Below are positions 34,315 to 43,886 of a stretch of DNA of 64,000 nt, piece after piece (position 1 is the first letter of the stretch; each line of letters begins with the position of its first letter). The notes beneath the pieces are model-generated. The model was not told the origin of the DNA, did no database searches, and saw only the letters and a list, made by a program, of their open reading frames with translations. A program made the translations under genes and the position numbers. The stretch comes from JAVSMW01 sp032027005 (lineage in GTDB: Bacteria > Bacillota > Thermincolia > Thermincolales > UBA2595): NCBI GenBank assembly GCA_032027005.1, contig JAVSMW010000008.1:124001-188000 (forward strand), given 5' to 3'.

Positions 34315-36948
34315 ATGGAAATTATTGTCAGCCATAATAATACTGATCTCGATGGTTTGGCATCTATGATAGCGGCTAAGAAACTGTATCCTGATGCTTT
34401 TCTTGTATACTCAGGCAAGCTTAACAGGAATGTCAGGGAATTTATGGCTCTGCATAAAGATACCTTTAGCTTTTCTTTGACCAAAGAGGTGCCTCTGAAA
34501 GATGTTACCAAGTTGATTTTGGTTGACACCAAAATCGTCTCCAGAATTGGTGATGTGCGCTCTGTGTTAACGAACCCAGAGCTTGAAATACATATTTTTG
34601 ACCATCACCCTAAAAATGATAATGATATTACAGGCCATTTTAGTGTGGTCGAACCTATTGGAGCTACAACAACTTTGCTGGTTGAAATGATGAAAGAACG
34701 TGATTTGCCTGTCAATTCTCTGGAAGCAACAATATTTGCTTTGGGAATCTACGAGGACACTGGTTCTTTGACTTTTACAACAACCACGCCCAGGGATGCG
34801 GAAGCAGTGGCTTATCTGTTAGCCAAAGGGGCAAAATTATCTGTGGTGGCTGATTTTATAGACCGGCCTTTATCTGACCGGCAGAAAAGCCTGCTTAATT
34901 CTTTGATTGTCTCATCTGAAACATTAGATATTAACGGAGTCAAAGTTTTAATTACGCGCGGGGAAACGGAAGAATACGTGGGCGGCCTGGCTTTGCTGGT
35001 GCATAAATTGGTGGAGGTGGCCAATATTGATGTGGCCATTGCCGCAGTTTTGATGGATGACAGAGTCCATGTGGTGGCTCGGAGTAAACAGGATACAGTA
35101 GATGTTGCCCAGGTGCTTTCCCGCTATAACGGCGGCGGTCATGCCAGTGCCGCTTCGGCAACTGTTAAGGACATCAGGGTAGATGACATTATCGCTGACC
35201 TGAAGAACATTTTGCATGAGTACGTCAGACCTGAAATTGTGGCTGAAAATATTATGTCTGCCCCTGTAAAAACTGTGCCGTTAGATAAGACTGTGGAAGA
35301 AGCCGGCAAAATCCTGCTGCGGTATGGTCACAGCGGCCTGCCTGTGGTTGATGATCTGGAAATGGTGGGCATCATCTCGCGCAGGGATATTGACAAGGCC
35401 AAGCAGCATGATCTGGGCCATGCTCCGGTCAAAGGGTTTATGTCCCGCAGGGTGATTACCGTTTCCAGACAGACTACGATACCGGAGATTCAGCATCTGA
35501 TGATCGAACATAATATTGGCAGACTGCCGGTTATAGAAGATGGCAGAATTGTCGGGATTGTCTCCAGAACAGATGTACTGAGAACATTACATGGAGAAAA
35601 TTATCCGGATAAGTATGAACGGGTATTTAATCATGCCCGGTCCAACATGGGGACCCAATTTGAAAATGTCACAGAACTAATGATCCGCAATCTACCGGTA
35701 CACATTCGGGATCTCTTGGGCCAAGTCAGTTTCCTGGCTGATAGAGAAGGATATTGTGTCTATGTGGTCGGCGGTTTTGTGCGGGATCTGATTTTAGGCG
35801 TAGAGAACCTGGATATTGATTTGGTGGTTGAAGGTGATGGCATTGCTTTCGCCCGTTCTTTGGCCGGTTTTTTATGCGGCAAAGTCAGGGTCCATGAAAA
35901 ATTCGGGACAGCCATGGTTATTCTGCCTGATAAATTCAGAATAGATGTGGCCAGTGCCAGGACTGAATACTATGAATACCCCGCCGCCCTCCCAAGAGTG
36001 GAAGTATCTTCGCTGAAGCAGGACCTTTACCGCCGCGATTTTACCATCAATGCCATGGCTGTCCTGCTGAGTGAAAAAAACTTTGGCTGTCTGATCGATT
36101 ATTTTGGCGGCAGACGTGATTTAGAAGAAGGAATTATCAGGGTTCTGTATAATCTAAGTTTCGTAGAGGATCCTACCAGAATTTTGCGGGCAGTGAGATT
36201 TGAGCAAAGATATAATTTCCGGATCGAGAGCCAGACATTGAGCCTGGCCCAAAATGCCATTAAAGCCAAAATGCCGGCTAAATTATCTGGTGATAGAATC
36301 AGGGAGGAACTAAAGCACATCTTGGGTGAAAATTCGCCTGCCGGTGCTGTTTTAAGAATGAAAGAACTCAATATCTGGCCCTATATCCTGCCCCAGGCCG
36401 ATATCGAGGAAGAAACAGTAGCAATCCTCAAAAACATTCCGGCATCTATAGAATATTTTAAGGATATGCACGTGCATGCCATCAATAGCTGGATTATTTA
36501 TCTGGGTGCCTTGGTCAGACTTTCCGGCTGTCAGGCCGCAGATGTCAATGAAAGGCTAAAACTGACCAAGGACGAGCAAAGAATTTTACGGGAAATTCTT
36601 TGCTGTTATGAAGAGACAGTGGAGCAGCTATCTTGTCCCAGACCAATGAAAATGAGTGAAATCGCTGCGGTTTTAAGAAAAATCTCAGTGGAAGCTTATA
36701 TATATATCCTGGCCGGCTCACCAACTCAGGCTGTCAAAGAAAGACTGAAAAACTACCTGGCCCGGTCCAGACACAATAAACTCCAGATAAATGGGGAAGA
36801 TATTAAGAAACTTGGTTTTAAGCCTGGACCGCATTTTAAAACAGCACTCGATGCAGTCAGGGATGCCAGACTGGATGGACTGATTCGGACCAGGGAAGAG
36901 GAAATTTCCTTTCTCAGTGAATTTATGGAAGGTAAAGAAAGGGGCTAA
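34315..36948 (+). CDS. DHH phosphoesterase / CBS / tRNA nucleotidyltransferase fusion
   Basis: The 877-residue protein has an N-terminal DHH domain (HNNTDLDGLASM; DTGSLTF) with DHHA1 (GGGHASAAS, ~residue 275), two CBS domains (about 310-430), and a class II poly(A) polymerase/CCA-adding head (VVGGFVRDLILGVENLDIDLVVEGDG begins near residue 484) with RNA-binding helices. The nucleotidyltransferase part adds CCA or A to tRNA 3' ends. The DHH part could hydrolyse small oligonucleotides, and the CBS pair probably senses adenine nucleotides. This fusion is known in several Clostridia. AAGGAGGG precedes the ATG. Confidence 0.9.
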   Translation: MEIIVSHNNTDLDGLASMIAAKKLYPDAFLVYSGKLNRNVREFMALHKDTFSFSLTKEVPLKDVTKLILVDTKIVSRIGDVRSVLTNPELEIHIFDHHPKNDNDITGHFSVVEPIGATTTLLVEMMKERDLPVNSLEATIFALGIYEDTGSLTFTTTTPRDAEAVAYLLAKGAKLSVVADFIDRPLSDRQKSLLNSLIVSSETLDINGVKVLITRGETEEYVGGLALLVHKLVEVANIDVAIAAVLMDDRVHVVARSKQDTVDVAQVLSRYNGGGHASAASATVKDIRVDDIIADLKNILHEYVRPEIVAENIMSAPVKTVPLDKTVEEAGKILLRYGHSGLPVVDDLEMVGIISRRDIDKAKQHDLGHAPVKGFMSRRVITVSRQTTIPEIQHLMIEHNIGRLPVIEDGRIVGIVSRTDVLRTLHGENYPDKYERVFNHARSNMGTQFENVTELMIRNLPVHIRDLLGQVSFLADREGYCVYVVGGFVRDLILGVENLDIDLVVEGDGIAFARSLAGFLCGKVRVHEKFGTAMVILPDKFRIDVASARTEYYEYPAALPRVEVSSLKQDLYRRDFTINAMAVLLSEKNFGCLIDYFGGRRDLEEGIIRVLYNLSFVEDPTRILRAVRFEQRYNFRIESQTLSLAQNAIKAKMPAKLSGDRIREELKHILGENSPAGAVLRMKELNIWPYILPQADIEEETVAILKNIPASIEYFKDMHVHAINSWIIYLGALVRLSGCQAADVNERLKLTKDEQRILREILCCYEETVEQLSCPRPMKMSEIAAVLRKISVEAYIYILAGSPTQAVKERLKNYLARSRHNKLQINGEDIKKLGFKPGPHFKTALDAVRDARLDGLIRTREEEISFLSEFMEGKERG

Positions 36949-36952
36949 ATAA

Positions 36953-37600
36953 ATGCCTTATTTTGATTTGCAAGGTATGCTGTTAACCCTCCCGGCACTG
37001 CTGGTGGGTTTGACATTACATGAGTTTGCCCATGGCTATGCGGCTTATCGCCTGGGCGATCCGACTGCTAAAAACTTAGGACGGCTTTCTTTTAATCCTA
37101 TCAAGCATTTAGACCCATTAGGGGCCCTGTTTCTATTGATTTTTCATTTTGGCTGGGCCAAACCTGTACCGGTTAACCCTTTGTATTTCAGAGGAGACAG
37201 GCAGAAAGGGATGATGTGGGTATCACTGGCTGGACCGGTAACAAACCTTGTGATTGCTTTTGTTACAGCACTGATATGGAAAATAATAGAACCCAGCGAA
37301 TATATCATTGTGGGCATATTGTTTTATCTCTTTACTATAAATATCATCCTGGCAGTGTTTAACCTTATCCCGGTACCGCCTTTGGATGGTTCAAAAATCC
37401 TGGCCGGGATTTTGCCGAGCAAATATATGCATGTGATTTTTAATCTTGAAAAATATGGCTATATAATATTAATTTTGCTGATGTTTACCGGAGTGACAGG
37501 CATGATCCTGACACCTCTGGCCAAATTGGTTGGACTTGGGATTACCGGCCTTTTACAGGTGGAATCATTGAAACAGATTATTATGATGAGCTTTAGATAG
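36953..37600 (+). CDS. Site-2 protease family (M50) membrane peptidase
   Basis: This 215-residue polytopic protein has the zinc motif TLHEFAHGY (HExxH, about residue 22) and the second ligand motif VPPLDGSKIL near residue 142. It is a short YwhC/rhomboid-adjacent M50B-type peptidase without PDZ or CBS domains. It starts five bases after the preceding gene and precedes trpS, so it probably belongs to the same transcript. The substrate is unknown. Confidence 0.88.
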   Translation: MPYFDLQGMLLTLPALLVGLTLHEFAHGYAAYRLGDPTAKNLGRLSFNPIKHLDPLGALFLLIFHFGWAKPVPVNPLYFRGDRQKGMMWVSLAGPVTNLVIAFVTALIWKIIEPSEYIIVGILFYLFTINIILAVFNLIPVPPLDGSKILAGILPSKYMHVIFNLEKYGYIILILLMFTGVTGMILTPLAKLVGLGITGLLQVESLKQIIMMSFR

Positions 37601-37637
37601 AATCGATCTTTAGAATGATACAGGAGGAATGTTAAAG

Positions 37638-38891
37638 ATGAGCAAGGGCACTATACTTAGCGGAATGAGGCCGACAGGGCGGTTACATATTGGACACCTG
37701 AGTGTTTTGGAGAACTGGGCCAGGATGCAGGATGATTACAATTGTTATTTCATGGTTGCTGACCTGCATTCCCTGACAACCAAGTTTGATGAGACGGAGA
37801 ATTTGCCCCACGATGTAAGGCAGATGGTGTTGGATTGGCTCGCTTGCGGCATTGACCCAGTGAAAAGTGCGGTATTTGTGCAGTCGGCAGTCAGGGAACA
37901 TGCCGAACTTCATCTTTACTTTTCCATGAGTACTCCAATAGCCTGGCTGGAACGTTGTCCCACATATAAGGACCAGGTTGTGCAGTTCGGCAAGCAGGGC
38001 AAGGATATTACAACTTACGGCTTTTTAGGTTATCCGCTGCTGCAGGCGGCTGATATACTGGTATATTTGGCTGATACGGTTCCTGTAGGTGAGGACCAGC
38101 TTCCTCATATTGAGATGACCAGAGAAATAGCCCGGAGATTTAATTTTCTTTATAAGACAGATTTATTTCCTGAACCCAAGGCCCTTCTGGGGCGCTTTCC
38201 CTTAGTACCGGGGATTGACGGGCGGAAAATGAGTAAGAGCTATCACAATGACATTGCTATTTCTGCTGATAGTGCTGAGGTCAAAAAACAGGTCAATTCG
38301 ATGGTCACCGACCCTGCCCGGGTGAGGCGGGACGACCCCGGTCATCCTGAGGTTTGTGTAGTTCATAAATACCAGGAGATTTATAACAACAATTTGCTGG
38401 AATATATTGGGGAAACCTGCCGCAGTGCGGAACGTGGGTGTGTTAACTGTAAGGGCGAACTATTTGAAATCGTTGAAGCTATGCTGAAACCGATTAGGGA
38501 GCGAAGAGCCAAATATGAAGACAATTCCTATGGAGCACTGCGTGAATACCTCCTGGCTGTTAGAAATGCCGGAACAGGAGTGCCTGAAATGAAGCGCACC
38601 CGTGGTGTTGAGGATAATTCAGGTGAACGTAATGCTGATCTAGTCGTTGAAAAATTCAAGGAATTTTCAGCAATAGCTAACCGAAAGGAAAAAAATTATC
38701 TGCGGGAGATTGGTCAGGAAATTATCAATGATTATCTTAATGGGTCGGTTAACCTGACGGAGGTTGATGACATTCTGGCCTGCAGGATGGACCTGGTAGG
38801 ACTTGTCTTGTTAAAAGGCGCGGAACGGGCGCAGAGGACAGCCGGCCAAACTGTAGCCCAGGTGCGGCAGGTCATGAATTTGCAATATTAA
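37638..38891 (+). CDS. trpS: Tryptophanyl-tRNA synthetase with an internal insertion
   Basis: This 417-residue class I synthetase charges tRNA-Trp. The HIGH-like motif is GRLHIGHL (residues 15-22) and the KMSKS-type loop is GRKMSKSYHND (~residue 199). Usual bacterial TrpS has about 330 residues. Here an extra stretch of about 82 residues, from DNSYGALREY to VNLTEV, separates RERRAKYE from the usual ending LLKGAERAQRTAGQTVAQVR. AGGAGG at 37622-37627 selects the ATG at 37638 over 37629. No T-box was seen upstream. Confidence 0.9.
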   Translation: MSKGTILSGMRPTGRLHIGHLSVLENWARMQDDYNCYFMVADLHSLTTKFDETENLPHDVRQMVLDWLACGIDPVKSAVFVQSAVREHAELHLYFSMSTPIAWLERCPTYKDQVVQFGKQGKDITTYGFLGYPLLQAADILVYLADTVPVGEDQLPHIEMTREIARRFNFLYKTDLFPEPKALLGRFPLVPGIDGRKMSKSYHNDIAISADSAEVKKQVNSMVTDPARVRRDDPGHPEVCVVHKYQEIYNNNLLEYIGETCRSAERGCVNCKGELFEIVEAMLKPIRERRAKYEDNSYGALREYLLAVRNAGTGVPEMKRTRGVEDNSGERNADLVVEKFKEFSAIANRKEKNYLREIGQEIINDYLNGSVNLTEVDDILACRMDLVGLVLLKGAERAQRTAGQTVAQVRQVMNLQY

Positions 38892-38904
38892 GGGGTGAAG
38901 CCTT

Positions 38905-39654
38905 TTGGCTTACCAGATAAAATTAGAGGTTTTTGAAGGGCCTTTTGATTTGCTGTTTCACCTCATAGAAAAAAACGAGGTTGACATTTACGATATTCCA
39001 ATTGCCAGAATAACTGAGCAGTACCTGGAGTATGTTTCGATGATGCAGATGCTTGACCTGGAACTGGCCAGTGAGTTCCTGGTGATGGCCGCCAACCTCT
39101 TATCAATTAAAGCCAGGATGCTGCTGCCCAAACCGCCGGTATCAATTGACGAGACCGACGACGAATTTGACCCCAGAGAAGAATTGGTAGAAAAATTGCT
39201 GGAATACAAGAAATTCAAATTGATGGCCGGTTTTCTTCAGGAAAAAGAGATTTTTATGAACAAGGTCTACACCAGAACTAATGATGAAGAAATGTTTTGC
39301 CACCTATTTAGTGAGGAGAACCCTCTGGAAGGCATCAGCATGCAGTCCCTGATTTCAGCTCTGCACGAGGTGTTGGACAGAGCCGGCGAAACTGAGCTGA
39401 AGGGGGAGATCCCCAGAGAGGAAGTTTCCATAAAAGATAAGATGAAGGAAATAATGCGCCGGCTTTTTTTCCACAACAGGAGTGTTGCCTTTAGAGACCT
39501 ATTTAAGCCTGCTGTTTCCAGGGTAGAGATTATTGTGACATTTTTAGCCATCCTGGAGTTGATTAAATTAGGTAAGATTAAGGCTTACCAAGCTAAGGCT
39601 TTCGGGGATATCATGATTTACGGCCGGGATAATGAAGAAGCCATTGATTCCTAA
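38905..39654 (+). CDS. scpA: Segregation and condensation protein A (kleisin)
   Basis: The 249-residue kleisin bridges the heads of SMC in the chromosome condensation complex. The start YQIKLEVFEGPFDLLFHLIEKNEVDIYDIPI and the DLELASEFLVMAANLLSIKARMLLP segment are diagnostic (quoted only by their ends: LEVFEGPFDLL, SIKARMLLP). The start is TTG behind AAGGGGTG. scpB follows after 12 bases. Confidence 0.94.
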   Translation: MAYQIKLEVFEGPFDLLFHLIEKNEVDIYDIPIARITEQYLEYVSMMQMLDLELASEFLVMAANLLSIKARMLLPKPPVSIDETDDEFDPREELVEKLLEYKKFKLMAGFLQEKEIFMNKVYTRTNDEEMFCHLFSEENPLEGISMQSLISALHEVLDRAGETELKGEIPREEVSIKDKMKEIMRRLFFHNRSVAFRDLFKPAVSRVEIIVTFLAILELIKLGKIKAYQAKAFGDIMIYGRDNEEAIDS

Positions 39655-39666
39655 AGGGGTGTAAGC

Positions 39667-40233
39667 ATGGGTATGATGTTTCCCAGTGAAACAAAATCGA
39701 TTCTGGAATGCCTACTTTTTGTCAGCAAGGAACCCTTGACTTTGAAAACTCTGGCCCAAATAGTTGAAATGCCGGAAGTGGACATTAAGGCAATGATGGA
39801 TGAATTGGTTCGGGAGTACCACACAGGGCGGGGAATCACTATCCAGATTGTGGATAACGGGTACCAGTTTTGTACCCGGCCTGAGTTTGCATATTATATC
39901 GAAAGATTGTACAAGCCGCAGAATTCTTACGGTTTGTCCAAAGCAGCCCTGGAAACCCTGGCTATTATTGCCTATAAACAGCCTATTACCAGGGCTGAGG
40001 TGGAGGCTATCAGAGGAGTCAAAGTTGACAGTTCCATCGGTACCCTGGTGGACAAAAATCTGGTCAGAGAAGTGGGTAGAAAAGAAGGTCCCGGGCGCCC
40101 GATACTATTTGGTACAACACCTAATTTTCTCAGATACTTTGGCTTGGAAAACTTATCAGAGCTGCCCGATCCCATTGATTTTGCCGCCGGCCAGGAGAAT
40201 GCGGAACAGATGGAAATAGAGGGTGGGGAGTGA
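39667..40233 (+). CDS. scpB: Segregation and condensation protein B
   Basis: The 188-residue double winged-helix protein binds ScpA in the SMC-ScpAB complex. Motifs ILECLLFVSKEPLT, ALETLAIIAYKQPITR and RPILFGTTPNFL are intact. A short acidic tail follows residue 165. The ATG at 39667 has GGGGTG upstream. The gene ends in a GA-rich repeat. Confidence 0.94.
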   Translation: MGMMFPSETKSILECLLFVSKEPLTLKTLAQIVEMPEVDIKAMMDELVREYHTGRGITIQIVDNGYQFCTRPEFAYYIERLYKPQNSYGLSKAALETLAIIAYKQPITRAEVEAIRGVKVDSSIGTLVDKNLVREVGRKEGPGRPILFGTTPNFLRYFGLENLSELPDPIDFAAGQENAEQMEIEGGE

Positions 40234-40310
40234 AGGGTGTGACGAGTGGAGAGTGGGGAGTGAGTAAGACCTTCATGCCGCTGGCGCGGCACTCACTCTC
40301 TGCTTCTCTG
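40205..40310. repeat. GAGTGGGGAGTGAG repeat with inverted half
   Basis: GGTGGGGAGTGAAGG and GAGTGGGGAGTGAGT follow each other, the first overlapping the scpB end. Then come a GCCGCTGGCGCGGC hairpin and ACTCACTCTC, the complement of the repeat. It resembles the low-complexity foldback after xerD in build, not in sequence. Confidence 0.6.
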
Positions 40311-40423
40311 ACTATTCTCTCCTTTTAATCTCTGCGTCATATTTTCTGCCCTTCATTCGAACTTTTTTTATTTTATCGGCGTTTATCCGCGGCTCACCAC
40401 CATTTTTTAGAGAGGTGTTTATA

Positions 40424-40846
40424 ATGGATTTTACTCAAGTGAAAAATATTGCTATTGTTGGACTTTCCGATGACCCGAAGAAAGCCAGTTACCGGGTGGC
40501 AGATTACTTACAGCAGAAGGGATTTAAGATTATACCTGTAAATCCGACTATAGAAACGGTCCTCGGGGAAAAATCGTATTCTGATGTTGCTTCTATACCT
40601 GAGTCAATTCAGGTGGATGTTGTTGATTTTTTTCGCAAACCTGAAGCGGTCAAGCCTTATGTGGAACAGGCTGTATCCCGTGGCGGCATAAAGGGGATCT
40701 GGATGCAGGAAGGGGTTGTCAATGAAGAGGCGGCAACTCTCGCCCGGGAGCATGGGATGGAAGTGGTTATGGACAAATGTATGATGAAAAAGCACAAGAA
40801 GTTTTTGGGTATAGAAGATACGGAAGAAAAAAAAGAAGAATTATAA
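40424..40846 (+). CDS. CoA-binding (Rossmann) protein, YccU type
   Basis: The 140-residue protein is a stand-alone CoA-binding domain: KNIAIVGLSDDPKKASYRVA (glycine-poor dinucleotide loop), KIIPVNPT, VDFFRKPE and IWMQEGVVNE. The family binds CoA or related nucleotides, with no known reaction. GAGAGGTG at 40410-40417 selects the ATG at 40424. The C-terminus is a run of Lys and Glu. Confidence 0.88.
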   Translation: MDFTQVKNIAIVGLSDDPKKASYRVADYLQQKGFKIIPVNPTIETVLGEKSYSDVASIPESIQVDVVDFFRKPEAVKPYVEQAVSRGGIKGIWMQEGVVNEEAATLAREHGMEVVMDKCMMKKHKKFLGIEDTEEKKEEL

Positions 40847-41051
40847 AAGATAACGCAGTAGAGCGCAGAGATTTAGAAACGCAAAGAATTACGTGCCGAT
40901 AATTTGGCTTAAGCAGAACGTGAGTGTAAATTAAAAAAGTCATACTTACGATAAAGTACCTGATAATCGTATATCAGGAAGAAGGGCTAGCCACTGAGAA
41001 AATTGGTAATCAATGGGCGCCAACTTAAAACCTTTTTTGCAGGAGTGGTCT

Positions 41052-42556
41052 ATGAAATCAAAAAGTATGTTTGTATTATTCTTTCTGGTTTTCAGTATTT
41101 ATTTTATCTTTAGCCTACAGCCGACCCCAAATGAATCAAAATATCCTCTTGGCGGACATTCATTTGAAAACGGTAAGAAAATATCTCTTAGCGCAAGCGG
41201 ATACGATTTTAAGAGGTTGTACACCGGGGAAAAGCAATATCAACTAATGGATAAACAGTGGTTTAAATGGGAAGTCAGTAAAAACAGAAAAACGATTGGC
41301 TACATTACAATAACCCAGGATGCTGTATATAACGGCGACTTCTATTATCTCGCCAGGTATGAACCTCTCACCGATTCAAAACAGCCTTTTATCTTAAACA
41401 TAACTTTAAGCGGTTCAACCAGTCCCTTCTATGAGAATCATGCCGAGTATCCCAAGGGTATTGACATGACAGAATCGGTCTGGCAGGGCCGGCAGTCTGC
41501 CCGCGCCCATCTCTCCAAATATACCGCAGTAGTGGAAAATAAGCAGTATTCCATGTGGATGAGTCTGGCCTATGTCTATCGGCAAAGAGAACGTGGCGTC
41601 CTTGAAGAGTTATATAATAAAGTACTGCCGATCAGAAATGACAACAGAGGAAACTTTTCCATCTATTTTCCGCAGCATAAGGGAACTGTCAGTGAGCAGT
41701 GGTCTGTGGTATCCGCTTCCCCGCTTATTGACTGGAACCATAAACTTGCCCAAACCAATCTTAGGATGGCAGACCTAAACAGGGCCCGTAAATGGTCGGA
41801 AGACGGAATGTATTTTATCACTCCCACCACCTATGTCCCCTACGCCCCCAACTTCTTCTGGCGCATTCCGGCCCAGTACGTCGGCGAACTTTTCATCCGA
41901 AGCGAAGGCGCCCGGGTATTCGAAACCTTCGGAATTGTTTCCATGTATACTGCCGTTAATACCCTTAACAAGGACGGATACTGGGCATCAACCCCAAGAA
42001 GCACCATGCTGTACGATGATTATAAGATTGACGGTGGGTTCTACGATACCCGTTTCAATACAGACACTGCACTCTTCATGATAAGGGCCTATAATAAATT
42101 TAAGGATCAGGATGCCTTAAATGTTGCTAAAACATATGGCGGGTTCCTGATTAATTATATGAAAACCCACAGTTTTAAAACAAAAAACGGAGGACTATTA
42201 GTATGCGACTATGGAAATTTTGAGACTCCATTGATAAAAACACATATGAAATGAACTTCCTTTATGAAATGTATCTGGCTACTGACGATACCGCCTATCT
42301 AGAAAATGCCGATAGTATTAAGTTAGCCGTGAAAGACACAGTATATAACTGGAATAAGCCAGACGGAGACCTACATTATGCCCGTCTTTTGGACGGTACA
42401 TTTGGTAAACAGGACTACCCCACACTAACCTTGAAAGACCTACGATATAGCCAATACCTCATTAAAAAAACTACCGGACAGGATGACATTGACTTCTGGC
42501 GGCTTATTAGTTGGAAGGAACAATACAACAAGAATCATGGAATTCCTCTCTATTAG
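41052..42556 (+). pseudogene. Frameshifted membrane-anchored protein, C5-epimerase/alpha-toroid-like
   Basis: The first frame (41052-42254) begins with an N-terminal membrane anchor or signal (MFVLFFLVFSIYFIFSL) and runs to a stop inside a conserved-looking region. The second frame, open from 42224 and continuing to 42556, holds the rest (NFLYEMYLATDDTAYLENA...). Together they would make about 500 residues. The helical repeats resemble the D-glucuronyl C5-epimerase C-terminal or related alpha-toroid carbohydrate enzymes. That assignment is weak. AGGAG precedes the ATG at 41052. A one-base lesion or sequencing error between 42224 and 42254 separates the parts. Confidence 0.6.
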
Positions 42557-42723
42557 GAACGCAAAAAGGATAGAATCTTTGAATGCAGGAAAAGGGAAAG
42601 AACATGATCTTATTGAGGAGAAGTGATAAGAAAAGTTTGGTTTGATGAAGCAAATCTGGAATCGTATAATTATTAGCAAAATGTTAAAAACTAAAACATT
42701 AATGGAAAGCTACACCGTAAAGG

Positions 42724-43380
42724 ATGATTTGTTTGCTCGGTTTCGGATTTAATCTTTTGCTGCTGGCGGTTGGTTTTGTCTGTATGCTGTTTGTGCGGGT
42801 CAGGTTTGAAGTGGCTTATCAGAGGCGGGGAGAAAATGACCATCTCAAAGTTGAAATGACAGCTCTTTGGGGGTTGATCAGATATAAGACAGAAGTTCCA
42901 ATTATCGATTTGGACCAATATTTTTTAAAACCCTTTTTAAAATTTGAAGCAGATATCGAAACTATTGTTTCACATCCGATTGATGAAGCAGGGATGATTG
43001 TAAAAGTGCCTGTTCTCCTGATTCTGAGGAAACTGCCAATTTACATAAAAAACGGGATAAATTATTTTAATCGATATCAGACGGCCCTGCGCAGGTTTTG
43101 CAAAGCCATCCGCTGTCACAGGCTGACCTGGACTACCATGATTGGTTTGGGGGATCCTGCTTATACCGGAATGGTGTCAGGCACTGTTTGGACACTCAAA
43201 GGCTATGTATACCGGGCTTTCCGGAACAATATCGGGGACATGCTAAAACAACCTGAATTTTCAGTGATTCCCTGTTTTAACGATACTTGTCTGAAGCTGG
43301 ATTTTAATTGCATATTTGACATGCGAATCGGTCATATTATACTTGCAGGACTACAAATCATTAAACTTCGTTATATATAG
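42724..43380 (+). CDS. DUF2953 protein
   Basis: The 218-residue protein has an N-terminal membrane segment (about 3-23), then a beta-rich body with the DUF2953-type motifs LWGLIRYKTEVP and GLGDPAYTGMVSGTVW. In many spore formers it sits next to ytfJ, as here, and it is therefore probably sporulation-linked. The exact start is uncertain, because AAAGG at 42718-42722 lies too close to the ATG at 42724; a TTG at 42733 is the alternative. Confidence 0.8.
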   Translation: MICLLGFGFNLLLLAVGFVCMLFVRVRFEVAYQRRGENDHLKVEMTALWGLIRYKTEVPIIDLDQYFLKPFLKFEADIETIVSHPIDEAGMIVKVPVLLILRKLPIYIKNGINYFNRYQTALRRFCKAIRCHRLTWTTMIGLGDPAYTGMVSGTVWTLKGYVYRAFRNNIGDMLKQPEFSVIPCFNDTCLKLDFNCIFDMRIGHIILAGLQIIKLRYI

Positions 43381-43405
43381 TAACTTGCTATGAGGAGGAA
43401 GAAAT

Positions 43406-43861
43406 ATGGCCGAGCACCCGATTGAGGGACTTATGAAAACAGCTATGGAAAGCATTAAGGAAATGGTTGATGTAAATACCATTGTAGGAGATCCTGTAGA
43501 GACTCCGGACGGCAGTGTGATCATACCGGTGAGCAGAGTCGCATGTGGTTTTGCGGCCGGTGGAGGAGAATTTGAAGCTACCGGTGGCCAACAGGAGCAG
43601 GGTCAGGGTGGCGGACAGCAGGATGGTAATAATGGCGGCACTCAACTTCCCTTTGGCGGAGGCAGTGGTGCCGGGGTTTCAGTACAACCTGTCGGTTTTC
43701 TGGTAGTAGGGCAGGGGCAGATCAGAATGCTGCCTGTAGATGGGAACGCTGTGGTGGATAGGATAATTGATGTGGCCCCGAACCTTTTATCACAGGTTCA
43801 GAATATGTTCCGCAGAGAGAAAAAACAAGCTGACCATCAGATTGAATACCGCGAAATTTAA
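43406..43861 (+). CDS. ytfJ: Sporulation protein YtfJ (GerW family)
   Basis: The 151-residue protein has the GerW-family core: LMKTAMESIKEMVDVNTIVG, then VIIPVSRVACGFAAGG and SVQPVGFLVV. A Gly/Gln-rich insert lies at about 52-82. YtfJ/GerW is a forespore protein needed for efficient germination in Bacillus. GAGGAGG precedes the ATG. It follows the DUF2953 gene by 25 bases and ends in a terminator shared with a convergent operon. Confidence 0.92.
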   Translation: MAEHPIEGLMKTAMESIKEMVDVNTIVGDPVETPDGSVIIPVSRVACGFAAGGGEFEATGGQQEQGQGGGQQDGNNGGTQLPFGGGSGAGVSVQPVGFLVVGQGQIRMLPVDGNAVVDRIIDVAPNLLSQVQNMFRREKKQADHQIEYREI

Positions 43862-43886
43862 AGACAGCCTAAGGGCTGTCTTTTTG
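43860..43886. terminator. Terminator between ytfJ and the opposed AMP-ligase gene
   Basis: AAAGACAGCC (43860-43869) pairs with GGCTGTCTTT (43874-43883) around TAAG, and TT follows. The stem spans the stop codons of both convergent genes. Confidence 0.85.

Noticed and set aside
40860..41051. Possible riboswitch upstream of the frameshifted membrane protein
   Set aside because: Only a short CCTGATA hairpin and no recognisable aptamer core or terminator could be found.
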